Source: an uncultured Dehalococcoidia bacterium (GTDB taxonomy: Bacteria; Chloroflexota; Dehalococcoidia; Lucifugimonadales; UBA3495). Taken from it: a DNA stretch of 64,000 nt. A program made the position numbers and the translations under genes. Below the pieces are notes generated by a model. That model was given only the letters and a program-made list of their open reading frames with translations, was not told where the DNA came from and made no database searches. Every line of letters begins with the position of its first letter. Position 1 is the stretch's first letter. Where the stretch lies: contig OY282456.1 in the NCBI GenBank assembly GCA_958296225.1, positions 3,162,001 through 3,226,000 of the forward strand, given 5' to 3'. Positions 16,802-25,961 of the stretch are shown one piece after another.

Positions 16802-18475
16802 TTACAGCGCCCCGCTGATGGAAATATCCAGCAGCGCCGGCCGGCCGCTGGCAAAGGCCCGTGTGATGGCCGGGCCGATTTCCGCCGGGTCGTCCACCCG
16901 TTCGCCGTGCACGCCCATGGCCTGGGCCATCATCGCCAGGTCCAGCCGGTTGGCGAATTCCATCCCCACGTACTCGCTGGCCCGCTCCCGGTCGTCCAGC
17001 ATATCCCGCAGATAAACCTCCATATTCACCTTCAGGATGCGGTACGCCTGGTTGTTGCAGATGGCGTACACCACCGGGATGTTGTAACGGCTGGCCGTCC
17101 ACAGCGCCTGCACGGTGTACATTGACGCGCCGTCGCCCACCACCGCCAATACGGGCCGGTCGGGATGGGCCAGCTTCACCCCCAGCGCTCCCGGCATCGC
17201 CCAACCCAGCGCGCCGCCGCGGATGCCGTAGATGTCCCCGGGACGGTCGAAGTTGAACGCCCGGTTCACTGCCGGCCGGGAGGTAACCGCTTCGTCCGCC
17301 ACAATGGTATCCGGCGGCACGGCGGCGGCCAGTTCGTGCATCATGCGTTCCACCGGCATCGGGCGGTTATCCCAGGCCGGTTTGATGCGTTCCAGGTAAC
17401 GCTCATTGTCCCTTTGCCGGGCGGCCGCCAGCGTGGCCGCCCGGGTGGCCGCCGCTTCCCGCTGCCCGCCCGTCAGCGCGGCGTCCAACGATTCCGCCAG
17501 GTCGGCCATGCCGGCGGCCGGGTCGGCGAGGATGCCTACCTCAGTGGGATAGCTCTTTTCAATCTCCCAATAGTTGTTGTCAACGTGGATGAGCCGCACA
17601 TCCGGCTTGAGGAACGGCACGTCAACATAGAGGAACGACGCGAACACGTCCGTCCCCACAGCCAGCACCACGTCGGCATTCTGAAACTGCCGCGCCGTGG
17701 CCGGGCTGTTCAGGTTCAGCATCCCGCCCCATTGGGGGTGGCCGGTGGGAAAATTGACTTCCGAGTAGGATGTTGCCACTACCCGCGCGCCGGTCTGCTG
17801 CGCGACCCGCACCACCCCGTCAACCGCGCCGGACTGCGCCACCCGGTCGCCGACCACGATGACGGGATTTTCTGCCGCCGCCAGCAACTCCGTAGCCCTG
17901 GCAACGGCGGCAGTATCCGGGCGGATGCGGAAATACCCTTCCGCCGACGCCACCGGCTCGAAGTCAACCTCATCGTCCAGAGTGTCCCAAGGGAAGGATA
18001 GGAACACCGGCCCGGTGGGCGGCGTCTTGGCCTCTTTGAACGCCCGGCGGATGGCCACCGGAATATCCGAAGCGTGGCGGATTTCCGCGCTCCATTTGGT
18101 GTACTGTTTGGTCATTTCCACCAGGTCGCCCGACAGCACCGGCTCGCTAATCAGCATCCGGGTATCGGAGTTCCCCGCCGTCAGTATCAATGGCGTGCCG
18201 CCCCGGAATGCGTTGTAGAGTCCGCTGATTCCGTTGGCCAACCCACCCGCGATGTGGATGTTGGCGAAGGCCGGCTTGCCCGTGGCCCGCGCATATCCGT
18301 CGGCCATGCCAACTGCCGTACCTTCCTGCAACGCCTGCACGTACTGCAACTGCGGGAAGTCCTGCAAGCCGTCAAGAAACGGCGTTTCGCTGGTTCCGGG
18401 ATTGCCAAATATGTACTCCACTCCCTCCGCAACCAGCATCTCCGCCAAAGCGTGCTTTCCAAGCATCCTGGGCAT
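16802..18475 (-). CDS. thiamine diphosphate-dependent enzyme (acetolactate synthase/benzoylformate decarboxylase type)
   Basis: 557 residues from the ATG at 18475, with GAGGAG 7 nt upstream; an ATG two codons earlier is too close to it. The three ThDP domains are visible: the N-terminal PYR domain (YIFGNPGTSETPFL, with EGTAVGMADGYAR), a central domain (ENPVIVVGDRVAQSG), and the PP domain with VVGDGASMYT through ICNNQAYR as the ThDP/Mg motif. The PYR glutamate is in the LQEGTAV segment. It could be a 2-oxoacid decarboxylase or carboligase. A second family member lies at 44026-45666. Confidence 0.9.
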   Translation of the reverse strand: MPRMLGKHALAEMLVAEGVEYIFGNPGTSETPFLDGLQDFPQLQYVQALQEGTAVGMADGYARATGKPAFANIHIAGGLANGISGLYNAFRGGTPLILTAGNSDTRMLISEPVLSGDLVEMTKQYTKWSAEIRHASDIPVAIRRAFKEAKTPPTGPVFLSFPWDTLDDEVDFEPVASAEGYFRIRPDTAAVARATELLAAAENPVIVVGDRVAQSGAVDGVVRVAQQTGARVVATSYSEVNFPTGHPQWGGMLNLNSPATARQFQNADVVLAVGTDVFASFLYVDVPFLKPDVRLIHVDNNYWEIEKSYPTEVGILADPAAGMADLAESLDAALTGGQREAAATRAATLAAARQRDNERYLERIKPAWDNRPMPVERMMHELAAAVPPDTIVADEAVTSRPAVNRAFNFDRPGDIYGIRGGALGWAMPGALGVKLAHPDRPVLAVVGDGASMYTVQALWTASRYNIPVVYAICNNQAYRILKVNMEVYLRDMLDDRERASEYVGMEFANRLDLAMMAQAMGVHGERVDDPAEIGPAITRAFASGRPALLDISISGAL

Positions 18476-18488
18476 AGTCATTCTCCTC

Positions 18489-18545
18489 GCGCGTCGTCAA
18501 CCGTGCGCGTCGTCAACCGTGGGGGTGAATAGTTATTCGCCCCTA
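18489..18545. repeat. 16-bp tandem repeat followed by GGGGCGAA-type palindrome
   Basis: GCGCGTCGTCAACCGT occurs twice head-to-tail at 18489-18504 and 18505-18520, followed at once by a 25-bp imperfect palindrome (18521-18545; arms GGGGGTGAAT and ATTCGCCCC). The palindrome overlaps the stop codon of the VOC gene. The same palindrome family occurs at 9118-9139 and 51393-51420. Confidence 0.7.
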
Positions 18546-18950
18546 CTGGTAAATCATCCATTCCAGCAAGTTGTTGTCCGGGTCGCGGGCGTACAGGCTC
18601 ACCGCCGGCAGCGCGCCCCGCTGGCGCGCGCCCTTGCGCGGCCCCGGCCCCCGCACGACTTCCACCTCGGCATCAGCCAGCATCTGCTGGCACTGCTCGA
18701 CTGTGCCGTTCCAGACAAAGCAGATGTCGGTGCAGCCCGGAACCGCCGTCGGCCCCCGGTAGTCGGCGATGTACCCCTCCGGGTGCACGTTAATTTTGGA
18801 GTCGCCAATCTGGATGGAAAAGATGTTGGCCGTGCCGGCGCGCCATTCGTCTTCATCGTTGATGGCAAACCCCAGCTTTTTGTAAAACGCCATCAGCCGT
18901 TCGGCGTCGGCGGTGGGCATTGCGATGTGGTCAATTCCAACGGTGGACAT
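18543..18950 (-). CDS. VOC family (glyoxalase/bleomycin-resistance-like) protein
   Basis: 135 residues, a single two-module VOC domain. VGIDHIAMPTADAERLMAFYKKLGF begins the first beta-alpha-beta-beta-beta module and supplies a metal His; YARDPDNNLLEWMIY ends the second with the metal Glu. GGAGG lies 12 nt before the ATG at 18950. The family includes glyoxalases, ring-cleavage dioxygenases and epimerases. The substrate is unknown. The 81 nt to BrnA copy 2 contain no other gene. Confidence 0.88.
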   Translation of the reverse strand: MSTVGIDHIAMPTADAERLMAFYKKLGFAINDEDEWRAGTANIFSIQIGDSKINVHPEGYIADYRGPTAVPGCTDICFVWNGTVEQCQQMLADAEVEVVRGPGPRKGARQRGALPAVSLYARDPDNNLLEWMIYQ

Positions 18951-19031
18951 TCCATAGACCTCCCTGGCTTTTCTTTGCTGTTCCCTTTCGCGCTTGCGGC
19001 GCAGCCAGCGGACTTCGTGGGGCAGTTCCCA

Positions 19032-19160
19032 CTATCTTTTAGCGGTGGCGAACCACTCCGCGTCCGGTTCGCAGGTGTCCGGGTCAGCGGCGATTCCGGC
19101 CAACACGGCGGCATTCTCCTCGTCCGTCAACGGAACGTCGCCGGGCTTAAGCTGCGGCAT
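19032..19160 (-). CDS. shortened BrnA-like antitoxin, second copy
   Basis: 42 residues (MPQLKPGDVPLTDEEN ... DAEWFATAKR). It matches the first 42 residues of the 73-residue BrnA at 19269-19490 closely (P-x-LKPG, IAADPD, W-ATAK), then stops with TAG. It overlaps the end of a truncated BrnT fragment by 14 nt, the same arrangement as in the intact copy. Probably a decayed duplicate that might still bind toxin. Confidence 0.6.
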   Translation of the reverse strand: MPQLKPGDVPLTDEENAAVLAGIAADPDTCEPDAEWFATAKR

Positions 19161-19269
19161 AGTCTCTCCTCTCCCGGTTGCTGGCGATACACAAGCTGAT
19201 GATGCGCTTTTTGTCGCCACGAATGGCATAAACCACAGTGTGCCGGCGGGTTCCGATGTAGCCGGACAT
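19147..19269 (-). pseudogene. BrnT toxin fragment, second copy
   Basis: 40 codons (MSGYIGTRRHTVVYA ... RERRDYAAA) that match the C-terminal half of the intact BrnT (GYIGMRRHTVVY, KRIISL, RDYA). The N-terminal WD-x-x-K part is missing. Its ATG overlaps the TAA of BrnA copy 1 as TAATG, so the fragment could be translated by coupling. The arrangement implies a tandem duplication followed by deletion of the toxin's first half and the antitoxin's end. Confidence 0.65.
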
Positions 19270-19490
19270 TAAACTGCCTCCGGCTTCTTGGCAAACCGCT
19301 CTGGCCACAGCTCTTCCGGCGGACGCGGCGGCTGGTCAATGCCGTCCGGGTAAACTTCCCGGAACGTTTTGGCGGTGGCCCAATACTCATCGTCCAACTC
19401 AGGATTATCCGGGTCCGCGGCGATGCCGGCCTGGATGGCGGCGGCTTCCTCAGGCGTAGGCCAGATAGTGCCGGGTTTAAGTTTGGGCAT
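19269..19490 (-). CDS. brnA: BrnA-like antitoxin
   Basis: 73 residues. The central AADPDNPELDDEYWATAK matches the BrnA consensus (DPD-P-E-D-W). It overlaps the 3' end of the BrnT gene by 14 nt, as is usual for brnTA. BrnA normally ends in a ribbon-helix-helix DNA-binding segment, but the C-terminus here (PPRPPEELWPERFAKKPEAV) is short and Pro-rich, so DNA binding and autoregulation are doubtful. Confidence 0.75.
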   Translation of the reverse strand: MPKLKPGTIWPTPEEAAAIQAGIAADPDNPELDDEYWATAKTFREVYPDGIDQPPRPPEELWPERFAKKPEAV

Positions 19491-19740
19491 AGTCTCTCAT
19501 CTCCCTGGGGCTGGCTTTACGCAGGCTGATGATGCGCTTTCTGCTGTCCCGCCAAGTATAAACGACGGTGTGCCGGCGCATTCCGATGTAGCCGGTAACT
19601 ACTAGGCGCCGCTCGCCGTGCGTGTCATTTGAATTATACATGGCGGTGTCCCAATCAAAAGCGTAGATCTCGGCGAAGTCAACGGTGTGTTTATCCGCGT
19701 TCTCCCGCCGCTTGGCTGCGTCCCATTCGTAGTCGTTCAC
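19477..19740 (-). CDS. brnT: BrnT family ribonuclease toxin
   Basis: 87 residues from a GTG at 19740. It has the whole BrnT pattern: YEWDAAKRRENADKHTVDF at the N-terminus, GERRLVVTGYIG, and KRIISLRKASPREMRDY at the C-terminus, with the conserved Arg and Ser residues of the RelE-like ribonuclease fold. It begins directly after the stop of the upstream hydrolase gene, so it may be transcribed with it. Its partner antitoxin overlaps downstream. Confidence 0.85.
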   Translation of the reverse strand: MNDYEWDAAKRRENADKHTVDFAEIYAFDWDTAMYNSNDTHGERRLVVTGYIGMRRHTVVYTWRDSRKRIISLRKASPREMRDYAQT

Positions 19741-20631
19741 TCACTCCGCCTCTGCCTCCGCCTTTTCCCGTTCCTGTTCTTCGGCCCACCACGCTTCCGC
19801 CTCCCGCGTTTTCTGCACGCCGCGCAGGCGCATCATAATCATTTCCCGCGTCCGGTCGGCGGCCTCGTTGGTCATCAGCCCGTGTTCCGCCCCCGAGATA
19901 ATGTACATCTGCCGGTCCCGGATTTTGTCGTTCAGGACGTACCCGCACGCAATGGGTATGCGGCTGTCCTGGTCGCCGTGGACGATGGTCACCGGCATTT
20001 GCAGCTCGCCGAGGCGGCTCTCCAGCGAGTCGCCAATGTCCAGGTACGCCTGCTGTGTGGCGGCAATGCCGTCAATGCGCCCCAGGTTCTCCTGAACGAT
20101 GCGCGCGAACCGCTCCGGGTCATCGGCGGCCAGTTGGGGGAAACGTTCCGACAAGGCCCGTTCCGCGGCGGCCGCCCGCCCCTCTGACGCTATCCGCTCC
20201 TTGAGCCGTTGCAGTTCCTGCCGCCGCACTTCCCGCTGCGCTTCCTGCGAGTAGGTCATGGTGTTGACCAGTATCAGCGTGTCCGTCAGCTCCGGGTAGT
20301 CCAGCGCGAACTGCATCGCAATCGGCCCGCCGGCCGAGGAGCCGAGGATGTGCGCTTTCTCAATCCCCAGATGCGCCAGCAGCTCCCGCAAATCCAGCGC
20401 GCAGTTGGGGATGTCATACCCGCCGGCTGGCGCATCCGACTGCCCGCAGGCCCGCCGGTCGTAAAACAGGCAGCGATACTCGGCGGACAGGGCCGCCGCC
20501 TGCCGGTTGATGGTATCCTTGCTGCCGTCGCCGCCGCCCAGCCCGCCGTGAATCAGCGCCAGCGGCGGCGCGTCATCATCGCCAATAACGGTATAGTGCA
20601 TCCGGTAGCCGTTAATCTCTGCAACAGGCAT
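19741..20631 (-). CDS. alpha/beta hydrolase (proline iminopeptidase-like)
   Basis: 296 residues from the ATG at 20631 (GAGG 11 nt upstream); the frame continues far upstream on the opposite strand of the cysteine desulfurase gene, which is a chance shadow. Features are LIHGGLGGG (oxyanion loop), LGSSAGG (nucleophile Ser), VHGDQDSR (Asp) and SGAEHGL (His). A cap domain lies between about residues 125 and 205. The C-terminal tail is a charged helix ([14 protein letters not shown]). The exact substrate is unclear. Confidence 0.88.
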   Translation of the reverse strand: MPVAEINGYRMHYTVIGDDDAPPLALIHGGLGGGDGSKDTINRQAAALSAEYRCLFYDRRACGQSDAPAGGYDIPNCALDLRELLAHLGIEKAHILGSSAGGPIAMQFALDYPELTDTLILVNTMTYSQEAQREVRRQELQRLKERIASEGRAAAAERALSERFPQLAADDPERFARIVQENLGRIDGIAATQQAYLDIGDSLESRLGELQMPVTIVHGDQDSRIPIACGYVLNDKIRDRQMYIISGAEHGLMTNEAADRTREMIMMRLRGVQKTREAEAWWAEEQEREKAEAEAE

Positions 20632-20747
20632 AATATAGTACCTCGCCAATCCGAAATTCAGGTTCAATATATCCCGTTGGCATTGCACTGGCAAGCAAAA
20701 CCGATTCCGGCGCCGGCCAGCCGCCAAGCGGTTTCGCCCTGTGGGTA

Positions 20748-20756
20748 TGCTAAAAT
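20748..20756 (+). promoter_or_regulatory. extended -10 promoter upstream of cysteine desulfurase
   Basis: TGC followed by TAAAAT (20751-20756) forms an extended -10 box 26 nt before the ATG. No good -35 box is seen. The 150-nt gap between the divergent hydrolase and this gene holds nothing else obvious. Confidence 0.4.
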
Positions 20757-20781
20757 TAAGGGCAGCCATTGGCACGCTACT

Positions 20782-21978
20782 ATGACCACCCAGAACCACA
20801 TCTACTTTGACCACGCCGGCACCACGCCGATGGACGAGCGCGTGCTCCAGGCGATGCTGCCCTATTTCACCCAGCTCTACGGCAACGCCTCCAGCGTCCA
20901 CACCGTCGGGCAGGAAGCCCGCTACGCTCTGGACGCCGCCCGCGAGCGCGTGGCCAAAGCGCTCAACTGCCGCAACCGCGAGGTGGTATTCACCAGCGGC
21001 GGCACCGAGTCCGACAACGCCGCCGTCCGGGGCGCCGCCTACGCGCTGGAGGAAACCGGCCGCCACGTCATCACGGCCAGCACCGAACACCACGCCGTAC
21101 TGCACGCTTGCCAGGTACTGGAAAACCGCGGTTGGGACGTAACCGGCCTGCCCGTTGATGACTACGGCCAGGTTGACCCGCAGCGAGTCTATAACGCCAT
21201 CACCGGCCAAACCACCGTTGTTTCCATAATGTACGCCAACAATGAGATTGGCACCATCAACCCCATTCCCGAAATCTCCGCCGCCGTGAAGCAGCGGGCG
21301 CAGGAACTCAACCGCAGCATCGTGATGCATACCGACGCCGTGCAGGCCGCCGGTTTCCTCGACCTTGACGTGCGCCGCCTGGGCGTCGATATGATGAGCC
21401 TCTCCGGGCACAAATTTTACGGCCCCAAGGGCGTTGGCGTCCTGTTCCTCCGGCGCGGCGTGCCTTTCCTGCCCCTCATCACCGGCGGCGGCCAGGAACG
21501 GGAGCGGCGCTCCGGCACCGAGAACGTCGCCGGCATCATTGGCCTGTCCGTAGCCCTGGAGTTGGCCAACGCCCACCGGGAGGAGGTCAGCGCCCAGTGC
21601 CTCATCCTGCGCGACCGCATCATTGACGAAATTACCCGCCGGATTCCGGACTGCATCCTCAACGGCCACCCCACGGAACGGCTGCCCAACAATGTCAACT
21701 TCTCTTTTGAGGGCGTTGAGGGCGAGTCCATCCTGCTGGGCCTCGACCTGCAAGGCATCGCCGCCAGCAGCGGTAGCGCCTGCAGCAGCGGCTCCCTGGA
21801 ACCCTCCCACGTTCTGCTGGCCCTGGGCCAAACCGCCGACGCCGCCCGTGGCTCCCTCCGCATTACCCTGGGCAAATACAACACCGATGCCCATGTTGAC
21901 CGCCTGCTCGCCGTACTCATTGACCTCATTGGCGACTTGCGCGGGCTGCCCACCCTCAGCGGGACGGCCAATGATTAG
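20782..21978 (+). CDS. cysteine desulfurase (NifS/IscS family)
   Basis: 398 residues, a fold-type I PLP enzyme that takes sulfur from cysteine for Fe-S clusters or tRNA thiolation. [12 protein letters not shown] starts the domain, [13 protein letters not shown] supplies the PLP-stacking His, [12 protein letters not shown] carries the Schiff-base Lys211, and [10 protein letters not shown] carries the persulfide Cys334 on a long mobile loop, as in group I enzymes. The ATG at 20782 has no clear Shine-Dalgarno. A lipoprotein gene overlaps its end by 8 nt. No scaffold gene is nearby. Confidence 0.93.
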   Translation: MTTQNHIYFDHAGTTPMDERVLQAMLPYFTQLYGNASSVHTVGQEARYALDAARERVAKALNCRNREVVFTSGGTESDNAAVRGAAYALEETGRHVITASTEHHAVLHACQVLENRGWDVTGLPVDDYGQVDPQRVYNAITGQTTVVSIMYANNEIGTINPIPEISAAVKQRAQELNRSIVMHTDAVQAAGFLDLDVRRLGVDMMSLSGHKFYGPKGVGVLFLRRGVPFLPLITGGGQERERRSGTENVAGIIGLSVALELANAHREEVSAQCLILRDRIIDEITRRIPDCILNGHPTERLPNNVNFSFEGVEGESILLGLDLQGIAASSGSACSSGSLEPSHVLLALGQTADAARGSLRITLGKYNTDAHVDRLLAVLIDLIGDLRGLPTLSGTAND

Positions 21979-22642
21979 CAGAACCGGGATTAGCAGAACC
22001 GGCGGTCACTTCGTCCGGTGGGCGGCGCTGGCGATGCTGGCGGCGCTGGCGGTCGGCGCCGGATTCGCCTGCTCGTCCCAGTCGCCCAACATCGGCAAGT
22101 ACTACAAGGGCCGCATCCTGCATATCAGCGTGGCGGCCATGGAGCGGACGGATGAACTGCGCTGGACCGCGTCCACCCGCTACCCGGCCCAGGGCGTGAC
22201 CGACGAACCCCTCTACAAACTGGAACCCGAATCCGACGAATACGAGCTGGTTCTGCTGCGGGTCAAGGTGGAAAACCATACCGCCACCAGCGCCATCGTC
22301 AACGTTGACCACGAATCCGCCCAGTTGCGCGACTTCCTCCAGGGCCGCTACTTCCCCATCGACGTCGGGGAACGCGCCCAGCCCGCCGGCATTCCCGAAA
22401 ACCCGTCAGACCGCTGCAACGTTCCGGTCAATCCCGACGCGCCCACGGAATGCGTCAAATTCCTCTGGAACGCATCCTTTGAGGAAACCCAGCCCAATGG
22501 GGAAGTCAAGATAATCCAGCGGGCTCAGGAACTGCCCAAAGGCACCGGCCTGGACGGGTGGATGATTTTTGAAGTTCCCAAAGATACCCAATTCCGTTCC
22601 TTCCGCTGGGGCGCCGGCGACACCGTCACTGTCGACTTTTAG
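21971..22642 (+). CDS. predicted lipoprotein of unknown function
   Basis: 223 residues. An N-terminal hydrophobic segment ([19 protein letters not shown], about 16-34) ends in a lipobox-like G-F-A-C, so export and lipidation are likely. The mature part has a beta-sandwich look ([22 protein letters not shown]), as in DUF4352-type extracellular domains, but I do not assign a family. It overlaps the cysteine desulfurase gene by 8 nt and is probably translated by coupling. Confidence 0.7.
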   Translation: MISRTGISRTGGHFVRWAALAMLAALAVGAGFACSSQSPNIGKYYKGRILHISVAAMERTDELRWTASTRYPAQGVTDEPLYKLEPESDEYELVLLRVKVENHTATSAIVNVDHESAQLRDFLQGRYFPIDVGERAQPAGIPENPSDRCNVPVNPDAPTECVKFLWNASFEETQPNGEVKIIQRAQELPKGTGLDGWMIFEVPKDTQFRSFRWGAGDTVTVDF

Positions 22643-22654
22643 TCGCGGCCGGTA

Positions 22655-23263
22655 ATGAGCGAGTCGCCGGGCGCGCGCCCGCCGCCGGTAGGCCGGCGCA
22701 TCTTTCATCTGATTGCCGCCAGCGGGACTACCCTGTTGGCGCTGGCTGTTCCCGAACCGGCCTATATGCCGCTCATCGGCGGCGGGGCGCTGCTGGGGCT
22801 GGCGCTGGATACTGCCCGCGTGCGCGCCGTCTGGCTGAATCGCCTGTTTATGGGCATCTTTGCCCCCATCCTGAAACCGGCGGAAGTGGCCGCAATATCC
22901 GGCGCCACCTGGTTTCTCATCGCCGCCTTTTTCACCTTCTATTTCTACGGCCCGCAGGTGGCCGTGCCGGCGCTGATGTTCGTAGCGGTGGGCGACCCGG
23001 CGGCGGCTCTGGTAGGAACTCGTTTTCCCGGCCCCCGGTTTTGGGGCAAGTCGCCGGGCGGCGGGGCCGGGTTTATCGCCGCCGCCCTGGCGGCGTGGGC
23101 GATATTGTCAGCGCTGGGCCTGGGCGGGTGGTCGTGGGCGATAGTAGCCGGCGTCGTGGTCGCCGCCGCCGTAGAGCTGGCCCCGATTCCGCTGGACGAC
23201 AACCTGACCGTGCCGCTGATTGGCGGCGGCGTTATCACCCTGGCCGGGAGCGCCGGCCTCTAA
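22655..23263 (+). CDS. diacylglycerol/polyprenol kinase family membrane protein
   Basis: 202 residues with about six membrane segments. The family (Dgk1, dolichol and phytol kinases, CTP-dependent) is marked by RRIFHLIAASG near the N-terminus, VAVGDPAAALVG with the cytidylyl-binding Asp, GKSPGGG, and VELAPIPLDDNLTVPLIGG at the end. It probably phosphorylates an isoprenoid alcohol or diacylglycerol in the membrane. It follows the lipoprotein gene by 12 nt and its stop overlaps that of the convergent M20 gene. Confidence 0.8.
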   Translation: MSESPGARPPPVGRRIFHLIAASGTTLLALAVPEPAYMPLIGGGALLGLALDTARVRAVWLNRLFMGIFAPILKPAEVAAISGATWFLIAAFFTFYFYGPQVAVPALMFVAVGDPAAALVGTRFPGPRFWGKSPGGGAGFIAAALAAWAILSALGLGGWSWAIVAGVVVAAAVELAPIPLDDNLTVPLIGGGVITLAGSAGL

Positions 23264-24609
23264 ACTCCGGCCCCGTCGTATTCCAAAACCTCGGCTCTTT
23301 GCCGCTGGAAGTTCAGATAGGCCGCGCGCGTCATCGCCGGCCGGAAAGACGACATAACCTGCCGTCCCTTCGCAGCGTTGTCAGCCAGCAGGTCAATCAC
23401 CGACATTGCCATAATCTTGGCCGGATTCACTACTGCCTGCCGGTAGTCCGTGATGACGTACTCCGAGCTGTGCCCCGTCCCTTCGGCGCCCGCCGTATAG
23501 GGATGAATCGCCGGCAGGATATGGCTCAAATCCCCCATGTCGGTGGAGCCGCCCCGGTTGCGCGACGGCGGCATAAACAGCACCCGTTTCTCTTCCAGCA
23601 GGCCGTTGGCGTTCTCCAGGAACAGGTCCAGCAGATGCTGGTCGTGTCGCATCGGCAGATAGCCCGGAATGTTGGTAATGGAGACCGAGGCGCCCACGGC
23701 CATGGCCCCGGCGCGGAAGCAGCGGTCCACAATGTCCGAGTTTCGTACCACCGCTTCCGGCGTGCCCGACCGGACGCGCCACTCCAGCCGCACGTCGGCC
23801 GGCACCGCGTTCACGGCCTCGCCGCCTTTGGTCATAATGCCGTGGATGCGGACGGTATCCTGCTCGCGGTACAACTCCCGGTTGGCGTTGATGGCCTGCA
23901 ACGCGAAGTTGGCCGCGTTCAAAGCGTTCACGCCCAGATGCGGCGATGTTCCGGCGTGGGCGCCCCGGCCGGTGAACCGGACGTACTTGACCACGTGCCC
24001 GTTGCTGGTGCCGCCCACGGCGAAAGAGTGGGCGCCCATATCGCTGGCGGTGTGGCACATCATCGCAATGTCCACGTCGTCAAACTCGCCCAGGCGGATG
24101 AGCTCCTGCTTGCCGCCCAGGAACTCGATTTTGCCGGATGCCCGCAAATCCAAACGTCGCTGAACTTCGATGAACTCCTCGGCCGGCACGGCGAAAGGAA
24201 CAATCTCTCCATTTAATTCAGACAGAACTTCGGGTTGCGCCAGGCCGACGACCGCCCCCAGCATCATTCCAATCTGGCAGTGATGCCCGCAGGCATGGGC
24301 GGCGCTGGTCTGCCCGTCGGAGTGGGGATGCCCGTTCACAATCAGGCTGTCCAGCTCGCCGATGATGGCGACGCGCGGGCCGCCGCCGGCGCCGCCTCTG
24401 ACGACTCCCTTCAGGCCGGTCAGGGCCAGGCCGGCGCGAAACTTTACGCCCAGCCGGGCGAACTGCTCGGCCACCACGCGGGCCGTGCGGTACTCGCTAT
24501 ATCCGGGTTCCGGGTGTTCCAGGATGTCCCTGGCCACGGCAATCAGGGCGTCGCTGTGGCGGTCAATGGCGGCGCAGGCCGCCTTTTTCAGTTCTTCGCG
24601 AGTTGGCAT
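23260..24609 (-). CDS. M20 family amidohydrolase (AbgB-like), copy 1
   Basis: 449 residues. The metal site is given by IGELDSL, HACGHHCQIG (Cys-Gly-His-His) and VPAEEFIE, with a late GHSSEYV. The lid domain starts near KYVRFTGRGAHAG. The HACGHH motif and length match aminobenzoyl-glutamate/aminoacylase-type amidohydrolases that cut N-acyl amino acids. It has a paralog with very similar motifs 20 nt upstream (24630-25961), so the pair forms a two-gene operon. Confidence 0.88.
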   Translation of the reverse strand: MPTREELKKAACAAIDRHSDALIAVARDILEHPEPGYSEYRTARVVAEQFARLGVKFRAGLALTGLKGVVRGGAGGGPRVAIIGELDSLIVNGHPHSDGQTSAAHACGHHCQIGMMLGAVVGLAQPEVLSELNGEIVPFAVPAEEFIEVQRRLDLRASGKIEFLGGKQELIRLGEFDDVDIAMMCHTASDMGAHSFAVGGTSNGHVVKYVRFTGRGAHAGTSPHLGVNALNAANFALQAINANRELYREQDTVRIHGIMTKGGEAVNAVPADVRLEWRVRSGTPEAVVRNSDIVDRCFRAGAMAVGASVSITNIPGYLPMRHDQHLLDLFLENANGLLEEKRVLFMPPSRNRGGSTDMGDLSHILPAIHPYTAGAEGTGHSSEYVITDYRQAVVNPAKIMAMSVIDLLADNAAKGRQVMSSFRPAMTRAAYLNFQRQRAEVLEYDGAGV

Positions 24610-24629
24610 AATATAAAGCCCAAAGTCTG

Positions 24630-25961
24630 CTAGGCGTCGGTGTAGGTTTCCTCGGCGGCAAGGGTACGCATAAAACTGACGTACTCCCGCGCGGTCATCT
24701 CCGGGCGGTGATTGGCAACTACCTGGCTGGCCGCCGCCGCCCCGTCGGCCATGAGGTCAATCACCGTGGCCGCCATGGCTTTGGCCGCCGTGATTACCGC
24801 CAGTTGATAGTCATGCACCACGTAATCGGCGCCGTGGCCGATGCCGGCAGCCCCGCCGACGTAAGGGTGAATCACCGGCATCAGATTGCTCACGTCGCCC
24901 ATGTCGGTGCTGCCGGTGCGATGCTGAATCTGCGCCACGTTTTCCGAACCGACCAGAGCCTCGGCGTTGGCCCGAAAGATGTTCTGCATCCGGTCGTCCT
25001 GGGTCATCGGCAGATAGCCGGGGATGGTCTGGATGTTCACCGTCGCGCCCACCGCCATTGCGCCGGCGCGCAAGGCCCGGTCAACTTTGGCGTTGGCGTC
25101 CATAATCGCCTCCAGCGTCCGCCCGCGCACGAAGGTCTCCATCCGCACGTCCGCCGGCACCGCCGACACCGCTTCGCCGCCCTTAGTGATGATGGGATGC
25201 ACCCGCACCGTGTCGTTGTCCAGGAACGTCTCCCGGTTGAAGTGGATGGCCGACATCGCCAGCGTCGCCGCGTTCAGCGCGTTGATTCCCAGGTGGGGCG
25301 AGCCGCCGGCGTGGGCGCCCTTGCCGACAAACTGAATCTTTTTGGCCAGCGTTCCGTTGTTGGTGCCGCTCAGGCACAGCTGCCGTTCCTGCGGGGTGCT
25401 GGTAGTGTGCATCATCATCGCCAGATGCACGTCGTCGAACTCGCCCAGCCGGATGAACTCCGGCTTGCCCCCCAGGAACTCAATCTTGCCGTCCCGCCGC
25501 AGCCCGTCGCGGTATTCAATTTCGATGTATTCCTCGGCCGGCACGGCCATAGCCACGATGCGCCCGCTCAAATGGGGAAGCACGTTCTCCTGCATCAGGC
25601 CCATGGTAGCGCCCAGAATCATTCCAATCTGGCAATGATGGCCGCAAGCGTGGGCCGCGCCGGTGGCGGGGTTGGCGTGGGGATGTTCGTTGACAATCAG
25701 GCTGTCCAGCTCGCCGATGATGGCCATGGTGGGGCCTTCGCGGCCGCCGATTATTTCCCCCCGCAGTCCGGTCATCCCCAGCCCGCTGCGGAAAGGCACG
25801 CCCATGGCGGCGAACTTTTCGCCCACCAGCGCGGCGGTTTTGAACTCGCGGAAGCCGGGTTCGGGGTCGGCCAGAATCTGCTGGGACAGGCGCACCAACT
25901 CATCGGCGCGTTGGTCAATCTCAGCAAAAGCCCTATCCTTCAAATCAGCTACCGTAGGCAT
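24630..25961 (-). CDS. M20 family amidohydrolase (AbgB-like), copy 2
   Basis: 443 residues from the ATG at 25961 (GAGG 8 nt upstream; a TTG one codon earlier is less likely). It has the same metal motifs as copy 1: IGELDSL, HACGHHCQIG and VPAEEYIE. Both copies also share GKIEFLGGK, DRALRAGAMAVGA-like and GSTDMGD. Two adjacent paralogs suggest tandem duplication with substrate divergence, or a heteromeric AbgAB-like enzyme, though neither looks like the shorter AbgA. Confidence 0.88.
   Translation of the reverse strand: MPTVADLKDRAFAEIDQRADELVRLSQQILADPEPGFREFKTAALVGEKFAAMGVPFRSGLGMTGLRGEIIGGREGPTMAIIGELDSLIVNEHPHANPATGAAHACGHHCQIGMILGATMGLMQENVLPHLSGRIVAMAVPAEEYIEIEYRDGLRRDGKIEFLGGKPEFIRLGEFDDVHLAMMMHTTSTPQERQLCLSGTNNGTLAKKIQFVGKGAHAGGSPHLGINALNAATLAMSAIHFNRETFLDNDTVRVHPIITKGGEAVSAVPADVRMETFVRGRTLEAIMDANAKVDRALRAGAMAVGATVNIQTIPGYLPMTQDDRMQNIFRANAEALVGSENVAQIQHRTGSTDMGDVSNLMPVIHPYVGGAAGIGHGADYVVHDYQLAVITAAKAMAATVIDLMADGAAAASQVVANHRPEMTAREYVSFMRTLAAEETYTDA

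Noticed and set aside
20632..21894. Upstream extension of the minus-strand hydrolase across the cysteine desulfurase gene
   Set aside because: The frame stays open by chance; the hydrolase fold begins at the ATG at 20631, and the opposite strand encodes a complete cysteine desulfurase.
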